Origin: Asanoa iriomotensis
GTDB taxonomy: Bacteria > Actinomycetota > Actinomycetes > Mycobacteriales > Micromonosporaceae
Length of the DNA stretch: 64,000 nt
Reading direction: 5' to 3'
Assembly (NCBI RefSeq): GCF_016862515.1
Contig: NZ_BONC01000016.1
Location: forward strand, 1-64,000
Shown: in pieces, positions 50,989 through 60,821 of the stretch
How the letters are laid out: every line of letters starts with the position of its first letter
Position numbering within the stretch: position 1 is the first letter of the stretch
The notes under the pieces: model-generated
The model's input: only the letters and a program-made list of their open reading frames with translations
The model's database searches: none
What the model was told of the DNA's origin: nothing
Made by a program: the position numbers and the translations under genes

Positions 50989-53124
50989 TCAACTGTGGAC
51001 CGAGAAGAACCGGGTCGGCCTGGCGAGGATCGCCGCCGCGCCGTCGAAGTCGGCCAGGCGAGCCGCGAGCGTCGCCTCGGCTAGGCGGGGAGGCAGCGCC
51101 GCGCCGAACTTCAGACCCGCGACCGCCCTGGCACTGACCTCTGGAAGGCAGAGTCGATCGGCAGCGTCCGCGGTGAGCCGCCGCCACTCGTCAGGGGTCA
51201 GATCGGCGCGCAACCGGATGCTCTCGTCGTCGCAGCGCTGCATCGGATCGACGACCTCGCTCAGGGTCGCCGCCAGGGTCACGTTGGCGCGATAACCCGC
51301 CCAGGTCCACCACCGAAGGTCGTCGTCGCGGCGCAGGATGACCGCGCTGCCCGGGTGCACGGCCGCTGCCCTGGCGTCCCGCTCCGCCGCCAGTCGGTCG
51401 ACCGCCCGCTGGGTCAGCCGCACCGGCGGGTCGGCGCCCAGCAGCACGTCGCGCATCGCGCGGGTCACCTCGAAGCCGAGCCCGCCGACGCCGGCGGTCA
51501 GCCACCGGGCCCGCCCCCCGCCGTCGGCCGGCTCGACGAAGCACCGCCGTCGCTTCCAGTCCACATAGGTCACCCGCCAGCTCCTACCGGTGAGGAGCAG
51601 CCGCCGGTCGCCCTCGACCTCGTCGGTCAGCAGGCTCGGATCGATCCGGCCGAGCTCCTCGCGACCGGCGAGCACGGTGAACTCGGGTTGCCCGGTGAAG
51701 ACCGCAAGCAGGTCCATGAAATGTCGCCGACCGTACGCCTTCTCGGCGGCCGGGCCGATGAACAGCATTCCCCCGTCGCGCTCGAGATAGCCCTGCTCGA
51801 CGAGGTGCCGAGCGATCACGGCCTCGGGGTGCCCGAACGGGTCGAGACCATTCCACCACTCCACGAACGTCCGGTCGCCGACCCGCTGTTCTTGCAGGCA
51901 GAGCGCGAGCACCTGCTGTGCGACGATGTGTCGCGGCTGCGGTCGGGGTCGCACCGGCTCGACCCAGCCGCTCCCCCACAGGTGCAGCAGCGCCGCAGCG
52001 TGCACCAGCGCGTCGCCGTCCAACGTCAGGAACAGGCAGTTACGCGCGCTGCCCGGCCGGCGACCGGTGCGGCCGATCCGTTGTAGGAACGACGCCACGG
52101 TCGCGGGGGCGTCGATCTGGATGACCCGGTCGAGGTCGCCGACGTCGATCCCGAGCTCGAGGGTGCTGGTCGAGACGATCACGCAGTTGCGCGCCTCGGC
52201 GAACGCCTGCTCGGCGCGGCGCCGCTCGTCAGCGGAGAGCGACGCGTGCGAGAGGAAGGTCGTCACGCCGTGGCCACGCAGCAGGGCGCCCAGCTCCTCG
52301 ACCCGCTGCCGCGACTCGCAGAAGACCAGCCGTTTCTCACCGGCATGGAGCGCGGCGACGACCTTGGCGGCGTTGCCGAGCGACCCGACGAAGTCGAGCT
52401 CGACGTCACCCGCGGGCGGCCGGCCGCCGCCGACGGTGACGACATCTGCACCGACGCCGGCGACGGGGACGGGGAGGTCCGGCGCTACTACCGTGCCGGG
52501 CACCTTCCCCCGGTTTGAGCCCTGCAACCACGCGACGAGGTCGGCGGGATTACCCACCGTCGCGGATAGCCCGACGCGTTGCACGGGTCGCCTGACCAGC
52601 CTCGTCAGGCGTTCGAGGACCGCGAGCAGGTGCCAGCCGCGGTCGTCGCCGGCGAAGGCGTGCACCTCGTCGACAACGATCGCGCGCAGCCCCGAGAAGA
52701 ACTGGGCGTGATCGACGTGCCGGCTGACCAGCATGGACTCCAGCGACTCCGGTGTCGTGAGCACGATGTCGGGGCGCTCCCACAGCACCCGCCTGCGGGC
52801 CGCGGATCCGACGTCGCCGTGCCACAGCGACGCGGTGCGGCCGAGCCAGCCCGCATAGCTCGTCACCCGCGGATGCAGATTGTTGAGCAGCGCCCGCAGC
52901 GGGCAGACATAGAGCAGCGACGGGCCGACCCAGTGTTCCGTGGCCATCCGCGACAGCAGCGGAAACAGCGCCGCCTCCGTCTTGCCGCCCGCGGTGGGCG
53001 CGATGAGCAGCGCGTCCTCGCCTGCGGAGAGCGGGGCGATCGCCGCACGTTGCAGCGGGCGCAGATCGGGCCAGCCGAGGCTGTTGACGATGTGGTGCAC
53101 GACCACGGGATGCAGCTCGAGCAT
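50989..53124 (-). CDS. brxHI: BREX type 2 Lhr-like DEAD/DEAH helicase BrxHI
   Basis: 711 residues. Superfamily 2 helicase: Walker A APTAGGKTE (Lys48), DEVH box in IVVDEVHAF (about 150), motif III LSATVGN, and motif VI RIGRTGRRPG. A Lhr-type C-terminal extension follows. It begins 1 base after the brxD stop and is last in the operon. In type 2 BREX this helicase accompanies brxD and is needed for phage defence in known systems. The call combines the family signature and gene order. Confidence 0.9.
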   Translation of the reverse strand: MLELHPVVVHHIVNSLGWPDLRPLQRAAIAPLSAGEDALLIAPTAGGKTEAALFPLLSRMATEHWVGPSLLYVCPLRALLNNLHPRVTSYAGWLGRTASLWHGDVGSAARRRVLWERPDIVLTTPESLESMLVSRHVDHAQFFSGLRAIVVDEVHAFAGDDRGWHLLAVLERLTRLVRRPVQRVGLSATVGNPADLVAWLQGSNRGKVPGTVVAPDLPVPVAGVGADVVTVGGGRPPAGDVELDFVGSLGNAAKVVAALHAGEKRLVFCESRQRVEELGALLRGHGVTTFLSHASLSADERRRAEQAFAEARNCVIVSTSTLELGIDVGDLDRVIQIDAPATVASFLQRIGRTGRRPGSARNCLFLTLDGDALVHAAALLHLWGSGWVEPVRPRPQPRHIVAQQVLALCLQEQRVGDRTFVEWWNGLDPFGHPEAVIARHLVEQGYLERDGGMLFIGPAAEKAYGRRHFMDLLAVFTGQPEFTVLAGREELGRIDPSLLTDEVEGDRRLLLTGRSWRVTYVDWKRRRCFVEPADGGGRARWLTAGVGGLGFEVTRAMRDVLLGADPPVRLTQRAVDRLAAERDARAAAVHPGSAVILRRDDDLRWWTWAGYRANVTLAATLSEVVDPMQRCDDESIRLRADLTPDEWRRLTADAADRLCLPEVSARAVAGLKFGAALPPRLAEATLAARLADFDGAAAILARPTRFFSVHS

Positions 53125-53125
53125 G

Positions 53126-54412
53126 CTACAACGTCAGCTCTACGTCGCCTGCGGACGCAGCGTTGCGCTCGACCTCGGTCAACTCGTCGCCGCGCACGGT
53201 CAACGTGTAGTGCTGTCGCGGGTCGAAGTCGTCGAACTGGTCGACTCGGTCCAGGACGTCGGCGACGAGCTTCTTGAGGAAGACGCGGGGCGCGACACCG
53301 ACCTGGCCGCCGAGCCGCCCGGTGACTGCGGCGGCGAGTTCACCGACGTAGGCGTCTTCGAGGCGGGAGCCGTACAGGTCGCGCACCTTCCGGCCGAGTT
53401 CGACGAGCTGGTCGAGGTCGAATCCGGGCAGGCGGACTTGGGTGGCGCGGGGGTTGTCCCAGCGTGGGTCGGCGCCGAAGTCGGTCGCGAGCCGCTGGGC
53501 CAGCGGGGGGAGCCGCTGCACCCCTTGGGGACCGTCGAAGAAGGCCGGGGTGCCGGTGATGACGAGATACAACCCCGGGAACCGCCCGGCGTAGACCTCG
53601 TCGACGAACTGACGCAGCGCGTTGAGGGCTTTGTCGCGCGCGTCGCTGCGTACTCGTTGCAGGGTTTCGACCTCGTCGAGGACTAACAGCAGACCGGAGC
53701 TCCCGCTGTCCTTCAGAACCGTGAGCAGCCCACGGAGGAAGCTGAGCGCACCGAAGTGGTCGAGGTCGCCTTTGACCCCGGCGAGTCGCCGTGCGGAGGC
53801 GGCGACGTTCGGTTGCCCTGCCAACCAGGCTGCGATCGCGCTCGCCGATGCGTGGTCACCGGCGGCGGTCGCGGTGCGATAGCCGCGCAGTGCGGCCGCG
53901 AAACCAGGAGTCGCCCGCGAGATGTCCGCGAGCCGGGTCTCCATCAGGTCGCCGACCGCTCCGTCGAGCCGCTCGGCGTCGTCTTCGCTCACCGTGCCGC
54001 CGGCTAGGACATCCTCCTCGAGAGCGAAGATCCAACCATCGAGTACGGGGCGCAGCGCGCTCGGCGTGAACTGCTCAGTGACGAGGTGCTCCACCAGCCG
54101 ACGGTAGACGGTCTCCATCCGGTGCAGCGGCGTCTCCAGTTCGGAGATCTGCACCTCGGAGGTGGCGAAGCCAAGCCGCTTGGCTCGCTCCGCCAGCCAG
54201 CGGGTGAAGAACGTCTTGCCCGCGCCGTATTCGCCGCGGACCGCCTTGAAGACGCTCCCTCCGCCGGCGACCCGGTCGAGGTCGTCGTCGATGGCCACCG
54301 CGAACCGGTCGAGGCTGACGGCGAGCGCGTCGAGCCCGATCATCGGCACGACGCCCCGGCGCAACGCGTCGATGATGTCGCGCCGCCGACGCGCCGAGAC
54401 CTCCGCCGTCAT
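53126..54412 (-). CDS. brxD: BREX type 2 ATPase BrxD
   Basis: 428 residues from ATG 54412, overlapping the pglZ stop by 4 bases. An AAA+-type P-loop ATPase: RGEYGAGKTFF with Lys66, Walker B LLLVLDEVETLQ near 240, and SGSSGLL just before. The opening RRRRDIIDALRRGVVP and LDALAVSLDRF match the BREX ATP-binding (DUF2791) family. Its biochemical role in defence is not settled. Confidence 0.9.
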   Translation of the reverse strand: MTAEVSARRRRDIIDALRRGVVPMIGLDALAVSLDRFAVAIDDDLDRVAGGGSVFKAVRGEYGAGKTFFTRWLAERAKRLGFATSEVQISELETPLHRMETVYRRLVEHLVTEQFTPSALRPVLDGWIFALEEDVLAGGTVSEDDAERLDGAVGDLMETRLADISRATPGFAAALRGYRTATAAGDHASASAIAAWLAGQPNVAASARRLAGVKGDLDHFGALSFLRGLLTVLKDSGSSGLLLVLDEVETLQRVRSDARDKALNALRQFVDEVYAGRFPGLYLVITGTPAFFDGPQGVQRLPPLAQRLATDFGADPRWDNPRATQVRLPGFDLDQLVELGRKVRDLYGSRLEDAYVGELAAAVTGRLGGQVGVAPRVFLKKLVADVLDRVDQFDDFDPRQHYTLTVRGDELTEVERNAASAGDVELTL

Positions 54413-57099
54413 CGCGCACGCTCCAGACCGAATTGCTCGGCGAGCAGGGCGGTGTCGAGCACGACCGTTTGGCCGTCGGGGTCGACGGTCAGCACCGGAT
54501 AGCCCTCGACCTGGAGGAGCCGACGCAGCGCCGCGACCGTGCCGGTGATCCGGTGGGCCGGCACGCCCGCCGCGGCGGCCAGCGTGTCGAGCCGGCTCCG
54601 GCCGCTGCTGGCGACGAGCGCCCGCAGCAGGGCCGCGACCCGGTCGTCCGGCAGCGGCGCCCGGGCTCCCCGACGCTGGACATAGACCTCGCTCGCGAGC
54701 AGGTCGGCGACGAGATCCGGAGCGCTGCGCGACGGCGGTGCCGGCGTGCCGGCCGGATCCGCGAAGAGGCCCTCCTGCGCCAGCGAAACCTTCGCGCCGC
54801 GCCCGGACCTCGGCCGCGGGTCCGACGCCGCCGGGGCGGTCTCCCTGACGCCTGACGCGGGTGCCGCCCACCACCAGTTCGGGTTGGCCACTGGAGCGCC
54901 GGCCCAGCCGGGCACGACGGTGTCGTCTCCCGGGCTGAAGACGAGCAGCGGGATCACGGCCTCCGCAGCCGACGCGCCGCCGTGATAGCCGGCCCTGCGG
55001 TGTCCGTAGCGAATCTCCTCCCGCCATGGCAGCACGACCTGCCCGCCGCCGAGCGCCACCCGTCGCCCGCGCACGAGCAACTCGCCGTCTCGGACGGGCC
55101 GGTCAGCGGAGCGCCACCGATTCCCGTCGGAGGCGCCCGACAGGGCCCGCCCATCGGGGCCGCGATCGACGACGTGGCCGTGGTCCGAAACGACGACGAC
55201 GATCCGGTCGGTGGCAAGCGCCAGCAGGTCACGGACGGCGTGCACGGTGTCGGTGTCCCACACCGTGGTGCCGGGTTGGCTGTTGTGGAGCGCGTCGTCG
55301 ATGGTGTTGATGACCGCCGCGACGATCGGCGTGTCCGTGCTCTCGACGGCCAGCGCGACCTCGGGATCGAGGGCAGCGCCCGCCGACGCCCGCAGCGACC
55401 CCTTGTGCAGCAGCACTCCCGTCGGGAAACGCTGGTCGAACGCCTTGCGTTCAGCGGGCTGCTGGCCGACCGCGATGTGCCCGCTAAACAGGCTGCACCG
55501 GCTCACCTCGGTGACCGTAGGGAGCGCGGCCAGTACGCCGACCCGTGGCCCGCCGTCCGGGGTCAGCTCGAACCAGGAGCCGCCCCGGGTGATCGAGTCG
55601 GCGAGTTCGGTCGCCGCGGCGACGCTCATCCCGTCGAGCACGAGCAACAGCACCCGCTGACCGGCCGCGAGGACGGGCCGCACCACTCGGTCGAGGACGT
55701 CCTCGACGCGCAGCATGGCGCCAGGTTCGACGTCCCCGCCGGTCGTGTCGGCGAGCAGCTGGGCGAACAGGTGGTCGTGCCGCTGGCGCCGCTCGTCGAC
55801 CGCGCGGTGGAGCAGGTGATAGGTCTCAGCCACGTGCGGGTCGCGGTCACCGGCGAAGACGTCCAACCGGGCGCGGTCGACCCAGCCGTCCACGCGCACC
55901 TGACGGGAGAGCGCGTCGTGCAGCGTCACGGGGGCGACATCGTCCGGGGTGCCGAGCCACCGCAGCAGCCGCACCGCCATGCGCGCCGTCTCCAGCCGGC
56001 CCGGGTCGGCGCCGCGGTGCTGCTCGGCAGAGCGCAGCGCCGCCTCCACGCTGGCCGTCGACCGGTCGATTCCCGTCGGGCCGCCGAGCGCGAGCCCCAG
56101 CGCGACGGCCACCTCCCGCAGCCGCTGGTCGAACCCGGCGGGCAGCACGTCGCTCGCCCCCAACAGCATGGTCGCGTCGATCTCGGCCGCGATCTGCTCC
56201 GCCCGGCGCAGCATCCGCCGCGCCTCGTGCTTGTCGCTCTCCTCGCCTGCCTGCGCCCGCCCGATCCAGGCGGTGGCCTCCCGGTGCAGGGCGGCTGCCT
56301 GGGTGTCGGTGAGGCGCGCCCCGCCAAAGCGCGGTTCCAGCCGGGCACGGGCCGCGGCCACCGCGGTGGCGCGGGCTCCGCTGGGCGGCGCCGGCCACAG
56401 CACCCCGGTCAACAGCCCCAGCGGTACGGCGTCCGCGCCGTGCCCGGCCCGGGCAGCGGCCATGATAGGTGTGGTCTCGGCGCCGCCGACGTCGGCCAGG
56501 AAGTCGGCGAGGCCGGCGAGGAGGTCCGGCGGATAACGGGTGGCGCGGAGTACCCGGGTGGCGTCGGTGGTCCACTGGAGCAGGCCCGCGCCGTCGATCT
56601 GCTGCCGGTCGATGCCGGTCACCTCGGCCACCAGAGAGCGCAGCGCGTGGTCGCGGGTGAGGATCGTGCCGACGGCCGGGGGCCAGCCGGCCGCTGGGGC
56701 ACGCTCGATGAGCGCGTCGACCACCCACCGCGGGCTCCGGTTGAGCGTCGGGTCGATCTCCGCGGCGGCGAAGAGCGACGCGACGATCTCCCACGGGTCG
56801 ACCCGGCGCACGGTGTGCCGGCTCACGTAGGCGAGCAGCCCTTCGCCCAGCTGGCCGTCGGTCAGCTCGGTGAGCAGCACCAGCCGCTCGCCGTCGGCCC
56901 GCCCCTGCAACGCGGCCCAAGCGGCGAGCGGGGTCGGGCACTCCACCACCCGCGCGGTCGCGTGGTCGAAGCGCAGCACCGGGTCGTCGAGCGGCCAATC
57001 GGGACGAGAGCGCAGGGCGAGGGCGGGCGCCTCGTCATCGTCGTCGTCGAGCCACGCCTGGACCTTGCCCCGCACCGCAGTCGGCTGCACCGCCGTCAC
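54409..57099 (-). CDS. pglZ: BREX type 2 alkaline-phosphatase-like protein PglZ
   Basis: 896 residues. The C-terminal half has the PglZ phosphatase core: VLLLVLDGMSVAAA with the metal-binding Asp (about 486), a later VVVVSDHGHVVDRG (about 640), and PWREEIRYGHRRAGYHGGAS. The N-terminal half is helical and BREX-specific. A winged-helix-like tail closes it. PglZ is common to all BREX types. It overlaps pglY and brxD by 4 bases each. Confidence 0.93.
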   Translation of the reverse strand: MTAVQPTAVRGKVQAWLDDDDDEAPALALRSRPDWPLDDPVLRFDHATARVVECPTPLAAWAALQGRADGERLVLLTELTDGQLGEGLLAYVSRHTVRRVDPWEIVASLFAAAEIDPTLNRSPRWVVDALIERAPAAGWPPAVGTILTRDHALRSLVAEVTGIDRQQIDGAGLLQWTTDATRVLRATRYPPDLLAGLADFLADVGGAETTPIMAAARAGHGADAVPLGLLTGVLWPAPPSGARATAVAAARARLEPRFGGARLTDTQAAALHREATAWIGRAQAGEESDKHEARRMLRRAEQIAAEIDATMLLGASDVLPAGFDQRLREVAVALGLALGGPTGIDRSTASVEAALRSAEQHRGADPGRLETARMAVRLLRWLGTPDDVAPVTLHDALSRQVRVDGWVDRARLDVFAGDRDPHVAETYHLLHRAVDERRQRHDHLFAQLLADTTGGDVEPGAMLRVEDVLDRVVRPVLAAGQRVLLLVLDGMSVAAATELADSITRGGSWFELTPDGGPRVGVLAALPTVTEVSRCSLFSGHIAVGQQPAERKAFDQRFPTGVLLHKGSLRASAGAALDPEVALAVESTDTPIVAAVINTIDDALHNSQPGTTVWDTDTVHAVRDLLALATDRIVVVVSDHGHVVDRGPDGRALSGASDGNRWRSADRPVRDGELLVRGRRVALGGGQVVLPWREEIRYGHRRAGYHGGASAAEAVIPLLVFSPGDDTVVPGWAGAPVANPNWWWAAPASGVRETAPAASDPRPRSGRGAKVSLAQEGLFADPAGTPAPPSRSAPDLVADLLASEVYVQRRGARAPLPDDRVAALLRALVASSGRSRLDTLAAAAGVPAHRITGTVAALRRLLQVEGYPVLTVDPDGQTVVLDTALLAEQFGLERAR

Positions 57100-60000
57100 C
57101 GTGCCTCCCAGCTCACCGTCACCGTCCGCCCGGCCTCGACCTCCGCCTGCAGGGCGGCCACGAGCCGGCCGAGTGCCGCCGTCCCATCGACCTCGACGAG
57201 GTTCCGCCGCGGCGGAACCACACCGCCGCCATCGCCCGAGCCGCCGTCGTCCTGCTCTTCGCCGGTGCCCGACCCGCCGCCGTCGCCCCCGTCACCACCC
57301 CCGCTGCCGCCACCACCGCCCGGCCCTCCGCCGATCCGCGCGAGCAGGTCTGCGGCCGCGTTGCCGGCCACGGTGAGCGCCGTCGCGAGGTCGTCGGCGT
57401 GCTGCTCGTGGCGCGCGGTGGCGTGAAGCCGGTCGATGATGCCGCGCGCCTCGTCACTGGTCGCCACGATCGATCGCACCGCCGCGAGGACTCCCCACTG
57501 GGCCCGGGCGAGCGCGTCGATCACCTGGCCGGCCGACGTGAACGAAAGGCTCGCGACCGCGTCGTCGATTTCGCCGAGATCGGCGCGGGCTAGCCGGCCG
57601 ACGAGGTTCACGTCGTCGGGCTCGCCGACGAGCGTCTCCAGCAGGGCGGCGACCCGCCGCGCGGTCGCGAGCCGGCCGGTCGTGGCAAGCGGGTCGAGGC
57701 CCAGCTCGGTGACGCGTTCCTCCAGCCGGGCCCTGAGGGTGGACGCTGCGGCGACGTGCAGACGGGCCGCGCCCCGGATCGTGCTCGCGACCTCGCCTAG
57801 GTTGCTGGGGATGCGCCAGGTCGGCAGCGGCCGCCCGAAGACCGCCTCACCGCGCGGGATGGCCTTGTCCCAGTCGTCCTGCTCCGGCATCGGCGGGTTC
57901 CGCAGCTCAATGTCGTCTTCGACGCCGGCGACCGCGTCGACGGGCATCTTGAAGCCGTGCCGATACCAGGCGAGCTGCTGCTCCTCGGCGAACACCGCGA
58001 TGATCAGGTTCTGCAGGTCGCGCTCGAAGCCGCGGTGGTCGGGCTCATCGAGGATCTTCCGGAGCGCGTGCACCGGGAACCGGTCCCGATACTCCCGTCC
58101 AGGCTTCGCGGCCTCCTTCGTCAGGTGGCCGGTCCACCAGCAGGTCTCCGGCTTGAGCACGTAACGGTGCTCGTGGAGCTCGCCGAGCCGCAGCGGGTTG
58201 CAGATCCGGCGGATCGTGCGCTGGTCGGCGGGGTCGACCGCGACCCCGCGCGTCGGGTCGGCCGCCGCCAGCTTCGCGTACTTGAGCACCTTGCCCAGCT
58301 CGATCCGGTTTATCGGCTTCTCGTCGTCGGGCAGCGCGGGTGTGCCGGGGAACGTCCATTTGAGCAACGTGCCGGTGATGTCGTGGAAGGCGTCGCGGAG
58401 GGTGCCGCCCCGCGAGTCGCCGAGCCGCACGCCGTCAGTAAGGCAGTGCAGCACCGGCACGCTGTCCGGCTCCACATTCGCGGCGGTCGGCGCCGCAGCG
58501 CCGTACGCCTGCTTGAACGCCTCGGTGATCGCGAGCACGAGCTGTTGCTGGCGCTGTTGAAGATAGACCTTGCCCTGTTGGCGATCTGCCAGCGACCAAT
58601 CGGCGGCAACCGTGGAGAGGCGGTCGTTGGTGCCGTTGCTGCCGAGCAGATAGTTGATCTTCGCGAGCTGCCCGACCCGCCCCATCACCTCGTCGGTGAG
58701 GAAGAGCGGCATCCAGAGCACGGTGCGGTGGTCGCGTTCGAGGGTCTCGATTCGGGCGAAGTCCTCGTTGCGCCGGTGCCCGGGATCGAACGGATAGTCG
58801 ATGACGACGCGCCAGCCGTCGCCGTGCCCGATGAGCGCGTTGTCGGGCATGGTGTCCTTGTCGCGGACGTTGCCGAAGCGCACCAGGATCGAGTGGCGGC
58901 GCCCCCGCCACTCGCGAGCGAACGGCACCTCGCCGAAGGTTCCCCCGCGGCTCTCCAGCCCGAGCTCCTTCGAGATCATCTCGCGGACCATCTGCTGGAG
59001 CACGCCGGTCGCGGTCTCGTTGTGCGGCACCAGGTCGAGCAGCCGGTCGTAGTCGACGGAGGAGAGCGTCATCGACACGACCGGGTCCGGCCCGTCCCCG
59101 AGGTGCAGCTGTCCCGCGTCCGCCGCCAGCCGCCGGAGCCGGTCGAGCACGATGTGGTTCTCGTACCCGGGAATCGGGGTCTGGATCGAGCCGAAGTTGA
59201 GCGCGTGCAACTTGGCCGCCGTCAGGTTGTGCAACGCCGGCACCTCGGCGACGAGTGCGCCGAGGATGAGCGTCTTGACGATCCGGTCGTCGAGCGCGAA
59301 CTCGTCGTGCCGGTCCGCCTCCGCGTCGGTGAGGTCATGCGCGGCGAGCAGCAACGGCCGCAGTTTAGCCTGATAGGTGTTGCGCGCGGCCTCGAAGAGC
59401 TGCCGGAGCTGGGGCCGGTCGGGCAGCTCACCGCGGAGCACCAGTGGGTCGAAGAGGGCGGCGACGCCGATGAGGTCGTTGACCCGCAACGTCTCCCGCC
59501 TCTCGACGAGGAGCTGGGTCATCACCTTCAGCGCGGTGCGCTCCCGTTGCAACGCCTGGGAGAGTGCCACGAGCGTGGCCACCAGCGCCGGCGAAAACGG
59601 GTAAAGTCGTCGGAACGACGCCGCGTCCGACCCGATGCCGGCGTCACCGTATTGGGCGCCGAGGAGCAGCACGTCCCAGACGTCCCGGCGGCTCCGCACG
59701 GCCGCGAACGCGTCGTCGATCACCTGCTTGCGCCCGTCGAATGGTTTGAGCAGCCGCTTCTCGGTGATCTCGGGCAGGTTGGTGTCGGCGAGCACGATCT
59801 CCTCGCCCATCCTCCCCTGCACGCTGCGCATCACGTCGGCGAGCGCAGCCCGCTCGGTGCCGCCCACCTGCGGCCCGAGGAACTCCTCCAGGTTGCGCTG
59901 GCGGGCTACGAACGAGGCGATCGGCAATGGGCGCGCGGTGTCGGCCGACTCGACGAGCTTGTTGAGCTTGGAGCCCTCGGTCTGCACGAACGTGTGGTCG

Positions 60001-60821
60001 GCGATCTTCGTGGAGAGCCACAGGATCAGCTCGTCGAGGAAGAGCACCAGGGCGTCGTACCCGAGCTCCTTTGCGTGTCGGGTGACCACCGCGAGGCCGG
60101 TGTCGATGTCGAGGTACTCGCCGCTGTGCACCGCCCCGGTGAAAAAGGACGTGGTCAGCGCGCTGACCAGGGTGTCGCGTTCTTTCGTGCCGGGCTGGGC
60201 CGCGGCCGCTCGGGCGTAGCTCTCCGCCGTCCAGCCCACCGCCTGCGCACGCAGCGCGGCGAGCCCGCCGCCACCGCCGCTCGGCGCCTCCCGACCGGCC
60301 CGCAACCGGGCGAAGAACCGTTCGTCGCCGAGCTCGTCGCGCAGGCCGGCGGCATCGTCGAGGAGCCGATCGGAGCGGTGCACCGCCGGCGGCGGCGCGT
60401 CCGGGTGCAGCGCGGTCACCTGCCGCAGATAGCCCTCGAGGATCGCCTGCTCGGTCGACCGCGCGTCGAGCATGTGAAAGGTGAGGGTCAGGATGTTCTT
60501 GCCCCTCAGCCACTCGTCGGCGCGCGCCACCGGTTCACCGAGGTTGGCCACCATCCGGGCGTCCGGGTTGTGCCGCAGAATCTCCCGAAGCACTGCCATA
60601 AAATGCGACTTACCCGAGCCGAACGAGCCATGCAGGAACTTCGCCTGCGACCGGCCGCTGCGGACCGCATGGCCGACCATGGCGAGCGCCTCGTCGAAGT
60701 TGCGCCGGAGGTCGTCGGTGACCACGTATCGGCTTAGGTCGGCCTTCTCGGACGCCCGCACCACGAAGTCGGCGTCTCCAACCGACGTCGGAATGTCGAT
60801 GACCTCACGCAGCAACGTCAT
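57096..60821 (-). CDS. pglY: BREX type 2 ATPase PglY
   Basis: 1241 residues from ATG 60821. Walker A FLHGSFGSGKSHF lies at residues 62-74 (Lys71), with Walker B-like LVLFLDELILWLS. The large size and the opening TLLREVIDIPTSVGDADFVV fit PglY of the Streptomyces-type Pgl system. Near the C-terminus is an unusual Gly/Asp-rich run (about 40 residues, for example GGGDGGDGGGSG) that probably acts as a flexible linker before the last 50 residues. Overlaps of 4 bases at both ends show strong coupling. Confidence 0.93.
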   Translation of the reverse strand: MTLLREVIDIPTSVGDADFVVRASEKADLSRYVVTDDLRRNFDEALAMVGHAVRSGRSQAKFLHGSFGSGKSHFMAVLREILRHNPDARMVANLGEPVARADEWLRGKNILTLTFHMLDARSTEQAILEGYLRQVTALHPDAPPPAVHRSDRLLDDAAGLRDELGDERFFARLRAGREAPSGGGGGLAALRAQAVGWTAESYARAAAAQPGTKERDTLVSALTTSFFTGAVHSGEYLDIDTGLAVVTRHAKELGYDALVLFLDELILWLSTKIADHTFVQTEGSKLNKLVESADTARPLPIASFVARQRNLEEFLGPQVGGTERAALADVMRSVQGRMGEEIVLADTNLPEITEKRLLKPFDGRKQVIDDAFAAVRSRRDVWDVLLLGAQYGDAGIGSDAASFRRLYPFSPALVATLVALSQALQRERTALKVMTQLLVERRETLRVNDLIGVAALFDPLVLRGELPDRPQLRQLFEAARNTYQAKLRPLLLAAHDLTDAEADRHDEFALDDRIVKTLILGALVAEVPALHNLTAAKLHALNFGSIQTPIPGYENHIVLDRLRRLAADAGQLHLGDGPDPVVSMTLSSVDYDRLLDLVPHNETATGVLQQMVREMISKELGLESRGGTFGEVPFAREWRGRRHSILVRFGNVRDKDTMPDNALIGHGDGWRVVIDYPFDPGHRRNEDFARIETLERDHRTVLWMPLFLTDEVMGRVGQLAKINYLLGSNGTNDRLSTVAADWSLADRQQGKVYLQQRQQQLVLAITEAFKQAYGAAAPTAANVEPDSVPVLHCLTDGVRLGDSRGGTLRDAFHDITGTLLKWTFPGTPALPDDEKPINRIELGKVLKYAKLAAADPTRGVAVDPADQRTIRRICNPLRLGELHEHRYVLKPETCWWTGHLTKEAAKPGREYRDRFPVHALRKILDEPDHRGFERDLQNLIIAVFAEEQQLAWYRHGFKMPVDAVAGVEDDIELRNPPMPEQDDWDKAIPRGEAVFGRPLPTWRIPSNLGEVASTIRGAARLHVAAASTLRARLEERVTELGLDPLATTGRLATARRVAALLETLVGEPDDVNLVGRLARADLGEIDDAVASLSFTSAGQVIDALARAQWGVLAAVRSIVATSDEARGIIDRLHATARHEQHADDLATALTVAGNAAADLLARIGGGPGGGGGSGGGDGGDGGGSGTGEEQDDGGSGDGGGVVPPRRNLVEVDGTAALGRLVAALQAEVEAGRTVTVSWEAR

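Noticed and set aside
57957-60737. Very long plus-strand open frame (926 residues) opposite pglY
   Set aside because: It lies wholly antisense to pglY, which has clear motifs and overlaps its neighbours; long antisense frames are usual in high-GC DNA.
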